Of a stretch of DNA of 64,000 nt, positions 36,509 through 45,575 are shown one piece after another. The DNA comes from Bacillus chungangensis (lineage in GTDB: Bacteria; Bacillota; Bacilli; Bacillales; Bacillaceae_C), in contig NZ_JAUSTT010000022.1 in NCBI RefSeq assembly GCF_030812995.1, positions 27,792-91,791 on the forward strand. The letters are read 5' to 3'. A program made the position numbers and the translations under genes. The notes under the pieces are model-generated. The model saw nothing but the letters and a program-made list of their open reading frames with translations, was not told the origin of the DNA and did no database searches. The stretch's first letter is position 1. Every line of letters starts with the position of its first letter.

Positions 36509-37288
36509 ACTCGAACGCACTAGATGGGAAGGCGAATTTTCAAAAAAGGAAAAATAATGTAAAGGATGTCTTCTTGGAAAAAGCCGCTTTCGAATTTCTT
36601 GAACGGACATCCCCTGTTCATACAAGTATAGTATTTCACCCCTAATGTTTTCTAAGTAATCAAGCTTTTTCTTAATGACTATTTTTCCAGACTGAATGAT
36701 TCCTGCATGAGCGCAAATATACGTATCAAAATCATAAGTTAAAATGGATTGCAATGAGTTTATCATAAGCGGAACTGATTCAAACGCAAACATACTTTTT
36801 GGATGAGGCAATACGTATAAATCTCCACCGAACATCCAACCTTTTTCACGATTATAAATAGCTACATGATCGTTTGTATGCCCTGGAGTATTGATAATCT
36901 CCCACTTATATCTATTGCCCTCATGTTCATTCTTAAACGCCAACGGTTCAAACGATTCACGTTTTCCCAATAATAAACGACGATACATCGGCAAATTAGC
37001 CTTCTTTTGGCAGATTGGGATGCCGACTTCATGAATATAGACTGGGAGTTGTTTTTTTATCTGAAGCCAAGGAGCCAAGCCAGTATGATCTTCATGATGA
37101 TGGGTTAGGAAAACTTGCTCTATTTCCCAACGTTCGTATAAGGACGCTAGTGTATGATGACATTTTGCCGGCCCAGTATCGATTAAAATTCCATCTACAA
37201 AATAGACAGAAATAGATAGACTTTGCCTAGCAAAAGTTACGATCATCTCGGCTTGTAAAATTTCCTCTTTATGATTGATTGTAATCAT
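36494..37288 (-). CDS. MBL-fold metallo-hydrolase
   Basis: A 264-residue metallo-beta-lactamase fold protein. The metal motif THHHEDHTG lies near residue 61, with further ligands in NTPGHTNDHVAIY and FGGDLYV. The C-terminal HTH-like tail (YLYEQGMSVQEIRKRLFP) is seen in other MBL hydrolases of this group. The ATG at 37288 is preferred over the ATG three codons upstream because AGAGG is better spaced from it. It is convergent with the small basic gene, overlapping it by 15 bases. The substrate is unknown. Confidence 0.82.
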   Translation of the reverse strand: MITINHKEEILQAEMIVTFARQSLSISVYFVDGILIDTGPAKCHHTLASLYERWEIEQVFLTHHHEDHTGLAPWLQIKKQLPVYIHEVGIPICQKKANLPMYRRLLLGKRESFEPLAFKNEHEGNRYKWEIINTPGHTNDHVAIYNREKGWMFGGDLYVLPHPKSMFAFESVPLMINSLQSILTYDFDTYICAHAGIIQSGKIVIKKKLDYLENIRGEILYLYEQGMSVQEIRKRLFPRRHPLHYFSFFENSPSHLVRSSLSKI

Positions 37289-37585
37289 CCTTAACATCCT
37301 CTTCTTAAATCAAACTTTATAGAAACTGTTTTGTTATGATTGAAATGCTAAATAAGCAACCGAAAAAAGGATGTGGCACTATATTATTTGAACGATGGAG
37401 ACATGCAAATGCCAACCCTCGACTGAAAGGAGATTCATCCCCATTCATATACACTTGAGTACTTCCTATATAAATGAATGAACATTCATTCTTATTATAC
37501 ATCAAAAAAACTTACGAAGTAACTCCTTCTACACTTTTTAATAAAAAAATGAAAGGTAATAGACCTTCCATTTTTTAGTTATATT

Positions 37586-38806
37586 TTAATTAAATGAATT
37601 TATTCGTTTTCCTTCCTTTTCACTCCATTTAAATACTTTATCAAACAATTTATATATACGTTTGGACTCTTTTGCAAGTAAAGGACCAAAAATGGCTAGT
37701 ATTAAAACATATACAGCGGAAAATGGTTTTAAATCTGGGTTTAATCCACCAACCAGACCTAAATTAATGATAATAATGGAGAACTCCCCACGAGCTACGA
37801 TTGTTAATCCAATATTAAGTGAGGCTTTATGTGACAACCCTGATTGGCGGCCTGCGATCAAACCGGCAATAATATTTGAGATAATTGTAACGGCTACAGC
37901 TCCTAATGCTAGGTGTATAGCCCCTCCGAGTGACAGCGGATCAATACTAAGACCGAAACTAAAGAAGAATAAAGCACCAAAGAAATCACGGAATGGGATG
38001 ACCATCTTTTTAATCCGTTGACTATGTTCTGTTTCTGATAAAACGAGACCGAAAAGAAGTGCTCCAATAGCTTCAGCAACATGAATATATTCGGAAAACC
38101 CTGCAATAAAAAACAAGGCTGCAAAAACAACAATGATGAAGATTTCATCAGATTTAATATTGAACATACGATTAATGTATCGTGTTCCGAAACGTGCAAT
38201 GACGAAAAACAACAGCATATATCCAATAGAAATAGAGACAGATAAAAGCGTACCCCCTACGGAGGTTGCACCACCAAGAAGAATCCCTGACATCACTGAT
38301 AAAAATACGGCAAGAAAAATATCATCAAATAAAACAATTCCTAAAATCAATTCTGTTTCCGCGTTTCCAGTACGTCGTAAATCTACTAGTACTTTTGCGA
38401 CTATTGCAGTTGAAGATACAGCAACCATACCAGCAATAATTAATGATTCATATAATGGGAAACCGATTAGAAAACCGTAAATGAGACCGAGGATAAAGTT
38501 TAAGGCAACATATATCGTTCCGCCTATTGCAATCGAACGTCCAGATTTTATTAATTTTCCAACTGAAAATTCTAGACCTAAATAAAATAGAAGGAATAAT
38601 ACACCAATACGACCAAGAAATTCAATTATCTCTGCACTCTCAATAAACTTCAAATCAATGATTCCGATTACAGGGGCGTGAGGACCTACAACCATACCGA
38701 GAATAATGAGGAAAGGAATAATTGAAAACTTAAATCTGTTTGCAAATAATGCTGCAATTGCTACTAATACAAACGATGTTCCGATTTCAAATATTAAATT
38801 ATCCAT
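37586..38806 (-). CDS. khtU: K+/H+ antiporter subunit KhtU (CPA2 family)
   Basis: A 406-residue membrane antiporter with about 12 helices. CPA2 landmarks are FLLFYLGLEFS, the unwound-helix motif VAVSSTAIVAKVL and FDDIFLAVFLSVMSG with paired aspartates. It lies 10 bases after khtT, which encodes its regulatory TrkA-C protein, as in the B. subtilis khtSTU operon. It should expel K+ in exchange for H+ when K+ or pH is high. It has no C-terminal RCK domain, so regulation depends on KhtT. Confidence 0.9.
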   Translation of the reverse strand: MDNLIFEIGTSFVLVAIAALFANRFKFSIIPFLIILGMVVGPHAPVIGIIDLKFIESAEIIEFLGRIGVLFLLFYLGLEFSVGKLIKSGRSIAIGGTIYVALNFILGLIYGFLIGFPLYESLIIAGMVAVSSTAIVAKVLVDLRRTGNAETELILGIVLFDDIFLAVFLSVMSGILLGGATSVGGTLLSVSISIGYMLLFFVIARFGTRYINRMFNIKSDEIFIIVVFAALFFIAGFSEYIHVAEAIGALLFGLVLSETEHSQRIKKMVIPFRDFFGALFFFSFGLSIDPLSLGGAIHLALGAVAVTIISNIIAGLIAGRQSGLSHKASLNIGLTIVARGEFSIIIINLGLVGGLNPDLKPFSAVYVLILAIFGPLLAKESKRIYKLFDKVFKWSEKEGKRINSFN

Positions 38807-38816
38807 ACTATACTAA

Positions 38817-39308
38817 TCACCCCGTATTCGTTAATAATTCGCTAATCAATCTTTTGAGCTGTGTTCTTTCACCTGAAAGAACAAGTGTATCGCCTACATC
38901 AATAATGGTCTCTGAACCAGGATTAAATAACTGTTTCATATTTTTTTTCAAAATCGCAATAACTGTCACATTATATTTGTTTCTAACCTCTAAATTACCG
39001 ATTGTTTGATTAATAGCTGGTGCATCCTGTTCTACTTTAAACCATTCAATTAGTAAATCATCAAAAGCCATCTCAATCGTATCAAGCGCTCTTGGTTTGT
39101 ACACCATGCCACCTAGTATTGCTGCCACTTTTCTCGCTTCTGAATCATTTAATATCACACTCGAAACGCTTTCTTCATGATCAGTATCAAAGTGATAGAT
39201 CTCTCTGCGTCCATCGTCATGAACAACAATGACTATTTTTTCATCATTCCGTGTTATTACCTCGAATTTAACTCCAATACCAGGCAGTTCAACTTCTCTA
39301 ATGTTCAC
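38817..39308 (-). CDS. khtT: K+/H+ antiporter regulatory subunit KhtT (TrkA-C domain)
   Basis: A 163-residue cytosolic protein. The N-terminal half (MNIREVELPGIGVKFEVITR) matches the KhtT-specific domain and the C-terminal half is a TrkA-C/RCK-C domain (NLEVRNKYNVTVIAILKKNM, ending IDVGDTLVLSGERTQLKRLI), which binds cyclic di-AMP in homologues. It starts with GTG after AAAGGAGGAG. The khtS gene that precedes khtT in B. subtilis is not here; a recombinase-like gene lies 49 bases upstream in the same direction. Confidence 0.9.
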   Translation of the reverse strand: MNIREVELPGIGVKFEVITRNDEKIVIVVHDDGRREIYHFDTDHEESVSSVILNDSEARKVAAILGGMVYKPRALDTIEMAFDDLLIEWFKVEQDAPAINQTIGNLEVRNKYNVTVIAILKKNMKQLFNPGSETIIDVGDTLVLSGERTQLKRLISELLTNTG

Positions 39309-39357
39309 TATAACTCCTCCTTTAACTTGCTTTATCGTGGATTAAGGGGTGCCGTTC

Positions 39358-39924
39358 TTAAAGATTCACATCAATCTCCGTTTTAATAGGCTTGTCTTTA
39401 CTAATTCCAAGATATTTATATGTTTCTGACGGGCTTGAATGATGGAAATGTTTCTGAAGAAAAGATATAGCGACTCCTTGTATATAGGCATGGTATCCAA
39501 AGGTCTTCCGTAAAGAGTTTGTACCAATTTTCCCCTTTATCCCCACTTTTTCAGCTGCCTGACAAATGATGCGATAAGCTTGTTGACGTGTGATCGGTCT
39601 TTGCGTTTTTGTCGATTGAAATAAGTAGTCTTCATTTCTCAAATGTACAGTTTTCACATAGTGTAGTATAGCCTTTTTCACTTTTGGATTGAGATATATC
39701 TCCATTGGGGCTTTCATATCTTTAGTCGGAAGGGAATAAAAATCCTTCACCACACCGTCTCTTTCTAAAACCTCTCCAACTTTAATATTCAACAGCTCAG
39801 TTATCTTTAATCCTGTATTAATCCCTAACACAAAGAGCATAAAATCTCGTTCTGAATGTTTCTTAAAAAACCTTTTTAGCGCGTTTATTTCCTTTTTATC
39901 CTTTAAAGCTTCTACATATTCCAT
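39358..39924 (-). CDS. tyrosine-recombinase-like protein with altered active site
   Basis: A 188-residue protein consisting of the catalytic domain of a phage-type integrase without the usual N-terminal core-binding domain. Expected catalytic positions are: Arg I replaced by Lys40 (NTGLKITELL), the His of HxxR replaced by Asn136 (IGTNSLRKTF), Arg II kept (Arg139), His162 kept (HHSSPS) and Tyr171 kept (YKYLGI). Two of the conserved residues are therefore changed, although the frame is intact. AAGGAGATAATTTTG supports the ATG at 39924. It is 49 bases upstream of khtT and probably co-transcribed with khtTU. Confidence 0.82.
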   Translation of the reverse strand: MEYVEALKDKKEINALKRFFKKHSERDFMLFVLGINTGLKITELLNIKVGEVLERDGVVKDFYSLPTKDMKAPMEIYLNPKVKKAILHYVKTVHLRNEDYLFQSTKTQRPITRQQAYRIICQAAEKVGIKGKIGTNSLRKTFGYHAYIQGVAISFLQKHFHHSSPSETYKYLGISKDKPIKTEIDVNL

Positions 39925-39942
39925 CAAAATTATCTCCTTGCC

Positions 39943-39984
39943 CATGTTACATAACTATATTATAAATACATGTTATGTAACATG
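39943..39984. promoter_or_regulatory. perfect 13-base inverted repeat upstream of the recombinase-like gene
   Basis: CATGTTACATAAC and GTTATGTAACATG are exact complements with a 16-base AT-rich spacer. The site starts 18 bases upstream of the recombinase-like start codon, so it overlaps the likely promoter. It could be an operator, or a binding site of the recombinase-like protein itself. The spacer is longer than the 6-8 bases usual for tyrosine recombinase core sites. Confidence 0.55.
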
Positions 39985-40602
39985 CAACAATTAATTAAAA
40001 CTAATATTTTACATCACTAATCATCGCAGTGATAGCCGCATCCTTAGTAGATAACGTGACCGCTTTGTCCTATCAAGAAGCTAATACTACGTTTTGTGAT
40101 GACAAACGAAACAAAAAATTGGACAAAGGTACATTGCATCATTTCCTGTCTTATGTAAATTTACTTATTTTAACTTCTTTGTAGTTGCTTTAGTAGGGCT
40201 CGATTTGTAACAGCACCTATTCTATATAGTATTGTTTTTAACAAATTTACTATACTGAAGAAATGAGAGGCTTTTCATATTGTTTGTGATTTGTCAAAAA
40301 CACTAGTAAAAGGAAGATTCCATTTATGTTAACCAGGGTGAAAAGGATTTTTTTCTATGCAAATCTTTAATAATCATATAAAATAAAAGTATGCTTCTGC
40401 TCACATAAACTAACAGCATCTGCTATATTGTAACAAACTCGCTTCTTTTTAACCGAAGGAATAGTGGATAGTATTCGCTAATTTCTTTATTATAAGAACA
40501 GATTTCTGTTCTGCTTTCTCGTGGTAAAAATTTACTTATTAAGGAAATAAAAGGGATTAATCACTTTATAAAGGAGCTGTGTAAACTATTATAAGGGGAG
40601 AA
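39985..40602. other. AT-rich spacer between the recombinase-like gene and yitT-type gene
   Basis: About 620 bases with no supportable gene. It must contain the promoter of the YitT-type gene and of the divergent recombinase-like gene. I see no repeat-family copy and no riboswitch. Confidence 0.5.
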
Positions 40603-41496
40603 ATGATGGACAAACCAAACAATATACTAACAAAAATAAAACATAAAAAATTGTCAACAGCTGCTTTCATTAAAAGATTAGTGCTTATTTCGATTGGTGC
40701 AAGTTTAATGGCTGTTAGCCTCGAGCTTTTTTTAGTACCGAATAAGATTTTGGATGGCGGTATTACTGGTATTTCTATTATCCTAACGCATCTTTTAGGC
40801 TGGAAACTGGGCATTATTATTTTCCTCCTCAACCTTCCATTCATTTACATTGGCTATAAACAAATTGGAAAAACCTTTGCCATCTCCACTCTTTATGGGA
40901 TTAGCGTTCTGTCAATTGTTACTTTTTCTCTTCATCATGTCACCTTTGTAACAGATGATTTATTATTAGCAACTGTTTTTGGCGGCATTATACTTGGCAT
41001 TGGAGTTGGATTGGTTATTCGATCCGGTGGCTCGTTAGATGGTACAGAGGTGCTATCCATTCTTCTAAACGGAAAACTCCCTTTCTCTGTTGGAGAAATT
41101 ATCATGTTTTTTAATTTGTTTATTTTTAGCAGTGCTGGCTTTGTATTTGGCTGGAATCGTGCAATGTATTCTGTCCTTGCGTATTTTATTGCTTTTAAAG
41201 TGATTGATATCGTCATTCAAGGGCTCGATGAATCAAAATCTGCGTGGATTATCAGTGATGAAGTCGAAGAGATCGGCGAAGCCATTCTTGCTAGGCTTGG
41301 TCGTGGTGTTACTTATTTAAAAGGAGAAGGAGCATACACAGGGGATGATAAAAAAGTGATTTTTTGTGTCATTACCCGACTAGAAGAAGCAAAATTAAAA
41401 TCAATTATTGAAGAGTTAGATCCATCTGCTTTTTTTGCTGTTGCTACGATGTCAGAAGTTCGCGGCGGCAGGTTCAAAAAGAAACACATCCACTAG
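40603..41496 (+). CDS. YitT family membrane protein
   Basis: A 297-residue protein. After a basic N terminus come five or six membrane helices of the DUF161/YitT type, including VSLELFLVPNKILDGGITGIS and the glycine-rich VIRSGGSLDGTEVLSILL. A C-terminal soluble DUF2179 domain (VTYLKGEGAYTGDDKKVIFCVI...SEVRGGRFKK) follows. This domain order is standard for the family, whose transport substrate is unknown. Two adjacent ATG codons follow AAGGGGAG; either may be used. Confidence 0.88.
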   Translation: MMDKPNNILTKIKHKKLSTAAFIKRLVLISIGASLMAVSLELFLVPNKILDGGITGISIILTHLLGWKLGIIIFLLNLPFIYIGYKQIGKTFAISTLYGISVLSIVTFSLHHVTFVTDDLLLATVFGGIILGIGVGLVIRSGGSLDGTEVLSILLNGKLPFSVGEIIMFFNLFIFSSAGFVFGWNRAMYSVLAYFIAFKVIDIVIQGLDESKSAWIISDEVEEIGEAILARLGRGVTYLKGEGAYTGDDKKVIFCVITRLEEAKLKSIIEELDPSAFFAVATMSEVRGGRFKKKHIH

Positions 41497-41506
41497 CAAA
41501 ATGCAT

Positions 41507-41535
41507 GCAATCGGATCAAACATCCGATTGCCTTG
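41507..41535. terminator. hairpin between convergent genes
   Basis: GCAATCGGAT and ATCCGATTGC pair around CAAAC just after the YitT-type gene. The flanking tract is not a clear T run, so it is a weak shared terminator at best. Confidence 0.5.
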
Positions 41536-41551
41536 TAGTTTGTTATATGCA

Positions 41552-41944
41552 TTATTTCCAAATTCCTGATAACTGTTGATAATGAGAAGGAACAATATGT
41601 AATGTCTTGTTTTTTCCATACATTTGAATAATATAAGGAACGAGACAGGATAAACCTTGCTGCAAAGAGGAAACTTCTGCTTCTAAATCAACCTCTTCAT
41701 TTTCCTTTAACACGCTGCACAATTCACTAATCACATCACTTATTAAATATATAATTCGAATATGTAAAACTAGTTCCATCTTCTGTTCAAGCTTATTCAG
41801 CATTTCCGCAAGATGAAAAGCAAAATCTTTTAAATGTCTTTGCAGCTGTTTCATTAAAGCAGAAATCGAATTTTCGTGAACAGCTTCTATTTTTTCTTCC
41901 ATCAACTCCTTTACCAAGCATAAATGACGCAGCAATGTTTGCAT
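41552..41944 (-). CDS. hypothetical helical protein
   Basis: A 130-residue protein I do not recognise. It is soluble and strongly helical, with heptad-like leucines (LMKQLQRHLKDFAFHLAEML, then LEQKMELVLHIRIIYLISDV). It has two cysteines near the N and C thirds plus one in the middle, without a clear metal motif. The ribosome binding site is AAGGTGAGC before the ATG. A possible Fnr-type site lies about 245 bases upstream. It is downstream of, and in the same direction as, the Fsr-type exporter and molybdenum cofactor cluster, but a hairpin separates them. Confidence 0.6.
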   Translation of the reverse strand: MQTLLRHLCLVKELMEEKIEAVHENSISALMKQLQRHLKDFAFHLAEMLNKLEQKMELVLHIRIIYLISDVISELCSVLKENEEVDLEAEVSSLQQGLSCLVPYIIQMYGKNKTLHIVPSHYQQLSGIWK

Positions 41945-42186
41945 AAGCTCACCTTCTTAAAAAAAGATTGTGCAAAATGTTCTTAGAAGCAGACGCTTTT
42001 TTTCAATTTTGCTCATACAGCAGCTTCTAATAGACGATTCGCTTCATGAACTTTGCATGCTTTTGGAACGCTTGCCTAAAGAGAGCTAGATCGGGGTAAA
42101 GCGCCCACTTGGATATCATATGAAAAAAGGTAAAAAAAAGACTAACAAAACCGTCTATCTAAATGGAAGTTGCTGAAAAGGAATAA

Positions 42187-42202
42187 TGTGAATGTTTACA
42201 CA
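42187..42202. promoter_or_regulatory. Fnr/Crp-like binding site candidate
   Basis: TGTGAATGTTTACACA matches the Bacillus Fnr consensus TGTGA-N6-TCACA at nine of ten defined positions. An fnr gene lies 6 kb away. The nearest downstream gene in the leftward direction is the unknown helical protein. A single site of this length can arise by chance. Confidence 0.4.
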
Positions 42203-42286
42203 ACATGATAGAAATGAAAGAACTTGAAAAGGTTATTGAATAAAGTCTTTTTAGTGTGGATTTCTGTCAATTTAATTTTTTATACG

Positions 42287-42332
42287 AATACGCCTAAATT
42301 GCAAGGTTGCATCCCCACTATTTAGGCGTATT
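42287..42332. terminator. hairpin after the Fsr-type exporter gene
   Basis: AATACGCCTAAAT and ATTTAGGCGTATT are perfect 13-base arms around a 20-base loop, about 26 bases past the exporter stop codon. The trailing tract is AT-rich but not a clean T run in either direction. Confidence 0.55.
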
Positions 42333-42357
42333 TTGAATTTAGGACAGCTAAAAATGC

Positions 42358-43575
42358 TTACGCCGTCAATTTTGACAATGTTTCATCTTTCGGCAAAAAT
42401 AATGTAAAAATACCGAGTAGAGGCAGCACACTGCATAAAATCATAACGAATTTGATACTAAACATGTCAGCTAGTGTGCCGAATAAAACTGCACCTATCG
42501 CTCCCATTCCAAATGCTAAACCAACAATCAGACCGGATACCATACCGATCTTATTCGGTACTAGCTCCTGTGCATATACGACTGTTACACTAAAGCTTGA
42601 CATCACAATGACGCCAATCAAGAAAAACAATGGAATGACCATATACAATGGGACATGAGGCAAAGCTAAAGTCAATGGAGCTGCTCCAAATAAAGATAGA
42701 AAGATAATATTTCTTCTTCCAAAACGATCACCGAGAGAACCGCCAAATAAAGTGCCTATAACCCCGGCAATCATATAAATAAAGACATATAATTGTGCTT
42801 GTTTAATCGATAATCCGTAATCTCCAATTAAATAAAATTGGTAAAAATTACCTATACCAGCTGAATACCATGAACGGGCAAAAACTAAAAAAATAAGTAA
42901 GATAAGAGCAACTTTCACTTTTCGATTCATCGGGTTCTTTTCAGTCGTTTTTGATTGCTGCTTTTTCGGAATGGAGAAAAGCGCTATTTGTTTTTTATAC
43001 CATTTGGAAACATTTGATAAGATAATGATTCCTAATCCTGCTGCAAAAGCAAACCATGCTGCACCAATTTGTCCAAGCGGTACAAAGATATAAGCGGTAA
43101 ATATAGGCGCCAAAGATTGGCCAGCATTACCACCGACTTGGTAAATGGATTGTGCAAGCCCTCGTTTTTTTCCAGCTGCCATATAAGCGACGCGAGACCC
43201 TTCTGGGTGAAAAACAGCAGATCCTAGACCGATAAATAAGACCGATAATAAAATCAAATAAAAATTAGGCGAATAAGCAAAGGCCACTAACCCTATTAAA
43301 CTTAAAAACATACCAAATGGCAATAAAAATGGCGTTGGTTTTTTATCTGCATACAAACCGAATACCGGCTGCATCACAGACGAAGTCATATTAACGACAA
43401 ATGCAATCCAGCCAATTTGAGCATAAGTTAACCCCATTGATGACTCTAAAATGGGAAACATCGCAGCAACTACCGCTTGAAAGGAATCATTCAACATATG
43501 TCCAGTGCTGATTGCAAATAAAATAGCGTACATAGTTGTCATTTGTTGGTCTTGCTGTTTTTTTGCTGCTTCCAT
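42358..43575 (-). CDS. MFS exporter of the fosmidomycin-resistance (Fsr) type
   Basis: A 405-residue major facilitator with 12 helices. HMLNDSFQAVVAAMFPILES and YAQIGWIAFVVNMTSSVMQP near the N terminus, and SAVFHPEGSRVAYMAAGKKRG in the first half, are typical of Fsr/YfnC proteins. The conserved loop GGSLGDRFGRRN is in the second half. The start has only a weak purine stretch (GAGAGAAAC). It follows mobB in the same direction after about 145 bases. The natural substrate is unknown; resistance to fosmidomycin is known only for some relatives. Confidence 0.82.
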   Translation of the reverse strand: MEAAKKQQDQQMTTMYAILFAISTGHMLNDSFQAVVAAMFPILESSMGLTYAQIGWIAFVVNMTSSVMQPVFGLYADKKPTPFLLPFGMFLSLIGLVAFAYSPNFYLILLSVLFIGLGSAVFHPEGSRVAYMAAGKKRGLAQSIYQVGGNAGQSLAPIFTAYIFVPLGQIGAAWFAFAAGLGIIILSNVSKWYKKQIALFSIPKKQQSKTTEKNPMNRKVKVALILLIFLVFARSWYSAGIGNFYQFYLIGDYGLSIKQAQLYVFIYMIAGVIGTLFGGSLGDRFGRRNIIFLSLFGAAPLTLALPHVPLYMVIPLFFLIGVIVMSSFSVTVVYAQELVPNKIGMVSGLIVGLAFGMGAIGAVLFGTLADMFSIKFVMILCSVLPLLGIFTLFLPKDETLSKLTA

Positions 43576-43721
43576 TTGTTTCTCTCTCTCTTTCTCTTCA
43601 TTTTTTTGCGGTTCGTTTCTCCTTTCTTTCTATAGAATAGACTTATTATACCTTAATCACGTTTTTTAAAACAAAAAAAAAGACAGAAGGCATGCTGCTT
43701 TAGTCTTTTCCTATCATTTAC

Positions 43722-44246
43722 TCATTTATTTAGCAAATATGTTTGATAAAACCATTGGATAAATATTGAACATTCATCTATTTTAAAAACAGGAATAGAT
43801 GAAGAGACCACATTTTGCGGTAAAGGAAACCGAGAAATGACAGCCTGAATATGATCCAATTGCTCCAAAAGAATTAAATCCTGCTGCTGGCGAAGAAGGA
43901 CTGCTTTTGGATGAGGTGCAAGTTTGAAGCCTTCTATTAAAATAAGATCGAATGCAAATAGCTGATAGAGCTGTAGTAGTGTGTCTAATTGCCATTCTTG
44001 AGCAGGCAATTGAAGGAGCAGGGCTCCCTCTCCTGCAACTCCAGATAGAGCAGCCCCTGCTTTCAAATGGTGGTCTGAATCTTTAGAAGGAATGCTTGTC
44101 GAAGGAACTCCACCATGGCCATGATGTTTGATTGTACCAATCCGTTTTCCTAGCGATGCTCCTTTTGCAAGCAGATTAGTTATTAACGTTGTTTTGCCGC
44201 TATTTTGATAGCCAACTATCTGGAAGATTTTGGTATTTCTTCCCAT
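43722..44246 (-). CDS. mobB: molybdopterin-guanine dinucleotide biosynthesis protein MobB
   Basis: A 174-residue GTP-binding accessory protein for attachment of guanosine monophosphate to molybdopterin. It begins with the P-loop VGYQNSGKTTLITNLL and has GTIKHHGHGG and DLILIEGFKLAPHPK, all family-specific. It overlaps moeA by 31 bases, showing tight operon organisation. mobA is not in this window. Confidence 0.92.
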   Translation of the reverse strand: MGRNTKIFQIVGYQNSGKTTLITNLLAKGASLGKRIGTIKHHGHGGVPSTSIPSKDSDHHLKAGAALSGVAGEGALLLQLPAQEWQLDTLLQLYQLFAFDLILIEGFKLAPHPKAVLLRQQQDLILLEQLDHIQAVISRFPLPQNVVSSSIPVFKIDECSIFIQWFYQTYLLNK

Positions 44247-45505
44247 AAGACTGCACTTCCCCTCTGCTCTTCTAAAAAAAGAACGTTGACAACATCTCCT
44301 TGCTTATATCCCCTTGTTCCACCTGGTAAAACCATCAAAGAATTTGCCCATGCAAGGGAGGTAACAACATTCGATTTATCAAGGCCAACAGGTTCCACGC
44401 AAAGCTTGCCATTAGAAAAATCGACACTGCTTCGTACAAAACGATGAAATGGATTCGCTTTAGGAAAATCCTTCTGCAAATATGCCTTGCCGCTCTTTAA
44501 AAATGGTTTATTGGAATGAAGCCAGTAGCGGATTATTGGACGAACATACAATTCAAAACCAACATAGCAAGCAGAAGGATTACCAGAAAGGCCAAATAAC
44601 AGTTTGCCTTCTTTTTCGGCTACACTTGTTACACTTCCTGGCCGCATGCCAATTTTATTAAACAATAGCTGTGCTTGAAGCTGCTCATAAATGTGTGGCA
44701 GGTAATCAAAATCACCTACAGATACCCCGCCTGTCGTAATGACCATATCACACTCCTCTATTGCTTTATGTATCATTTGATAAAGAGATGGCAGATCATC
44801 TTGGCACAGATCATATTTTCGTACGCTCCCACCTGCTCGTTTAATTTGCGCCTCAATCATCGGTCCGTTGCTATTGCGAATTTTGCCTGGCTGCAATGGT
44901 TCGGAAACATCCAACAATTCACTTCCAGTAGCAATTAAACCGAGCACTGGTTTTTTTGCTACTTTTACTTTATGATACCCGAAGGTTGCAAGTAAAGCCT
45001 TTACTCCAGGATTAATCAAAGTTCCCTTTTCTATTAATTCTGTACCCTTCCTCGTATCTTCTCCTTTAAAAGAAATGTTATCATTTTCTTTCATCATGCG
45101 AGATAGTGTGATAAACTTCTGTCGATCACTTTCACTTTCTTTCACAAGCTCCAACATGACGACTGCATCTGCACCTTTCGGAATTGCAGCTCCAGTCATG
45201 ATTCTAATTGCTTCTCTCTCGCGAACCTGCATATTGCTTACTTGTCCCGCTCCAATTTCATCGATAACTTTAAATTGAAGTGGATTGGTTGATGAACATC
45301 CTTCTGTATCAATCGATCTGATAGCGAAGCCATCATATGGCGAACGATCGAATGGCGGTACGTCATGTGTTGCAATAATAGGCTCAGCCAAAAAACGATC
45401 TTCACAATCTGAAATAGCCAATATTTCTGTTTGGCCTCGTCGTTTTTGTTCCATCACTTTATCAATTGCATCTTTCACAAAAATGGGACGACGTCTTTCT
45501 ACCAT
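44216..45505 (-). CDS. moeA: molybdopterin molybdenumtransferase MoeA
   Basis: A 429-residue enzyme that inserts molybdate into adenylated molybdopterin. Landmarks are DVPPFDRSPYDGFAIRS near residue 47, RIMTGAAIPKGADAVVMLE, TGSELLD, ITTGGVSVGDFDYL and LFGLSGNPSACYVGFEL. The ATG at 45505 follows GGAGGGTTGATA, which is why the in-frame TTG two codons earlier is not used. It sits between the soluble chemoreceptor gene and mobB. Confidence 0.94.
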   Translation of the reverse strand: MVERRRPIFVKDAIDKVMEQKRRGQTEILAISDCEDRFLAEPIIATHDVPPFDRSPYDGFAIRSIDTEGCSSTNPLQFKVIDEIGAGQVSNMQVREREAIRIMTGAAIPKGADAVVMLELVKESESDRQKFITLSRMMKENDNISFKGEDTRKGTELIEKGTLINPGVKALLATFGYHKVKVAKKPVLGLIATGSELLDVSEPLQPGKIRNSNGPMIEAQIKRAGGSVRKYDLCQDDLPSLYQMIHKAIEECDMVITTGGVSVGDFDYLPHIYEQLQAQLLFNKIGMRPGSVTSVAEKEGKLLFGLSGNPSACYVGFELYVRPIIRYWLHSNKPFLKSGKAYLQKDFPKANPFHRFVRSSVDFSNGKLCVEPVGLDKSNVVTSLAWANSLMVLPGGTRGYKQGDVVNVLFLEEQRGSAVLWEEIPKSSR

Positions 45506-45575
45506 TATCAACCCTCCGGTCTTTTTTATGTCATACGGTTATCAATGAATCTATTAGATTGAGATCATCTGTGTG

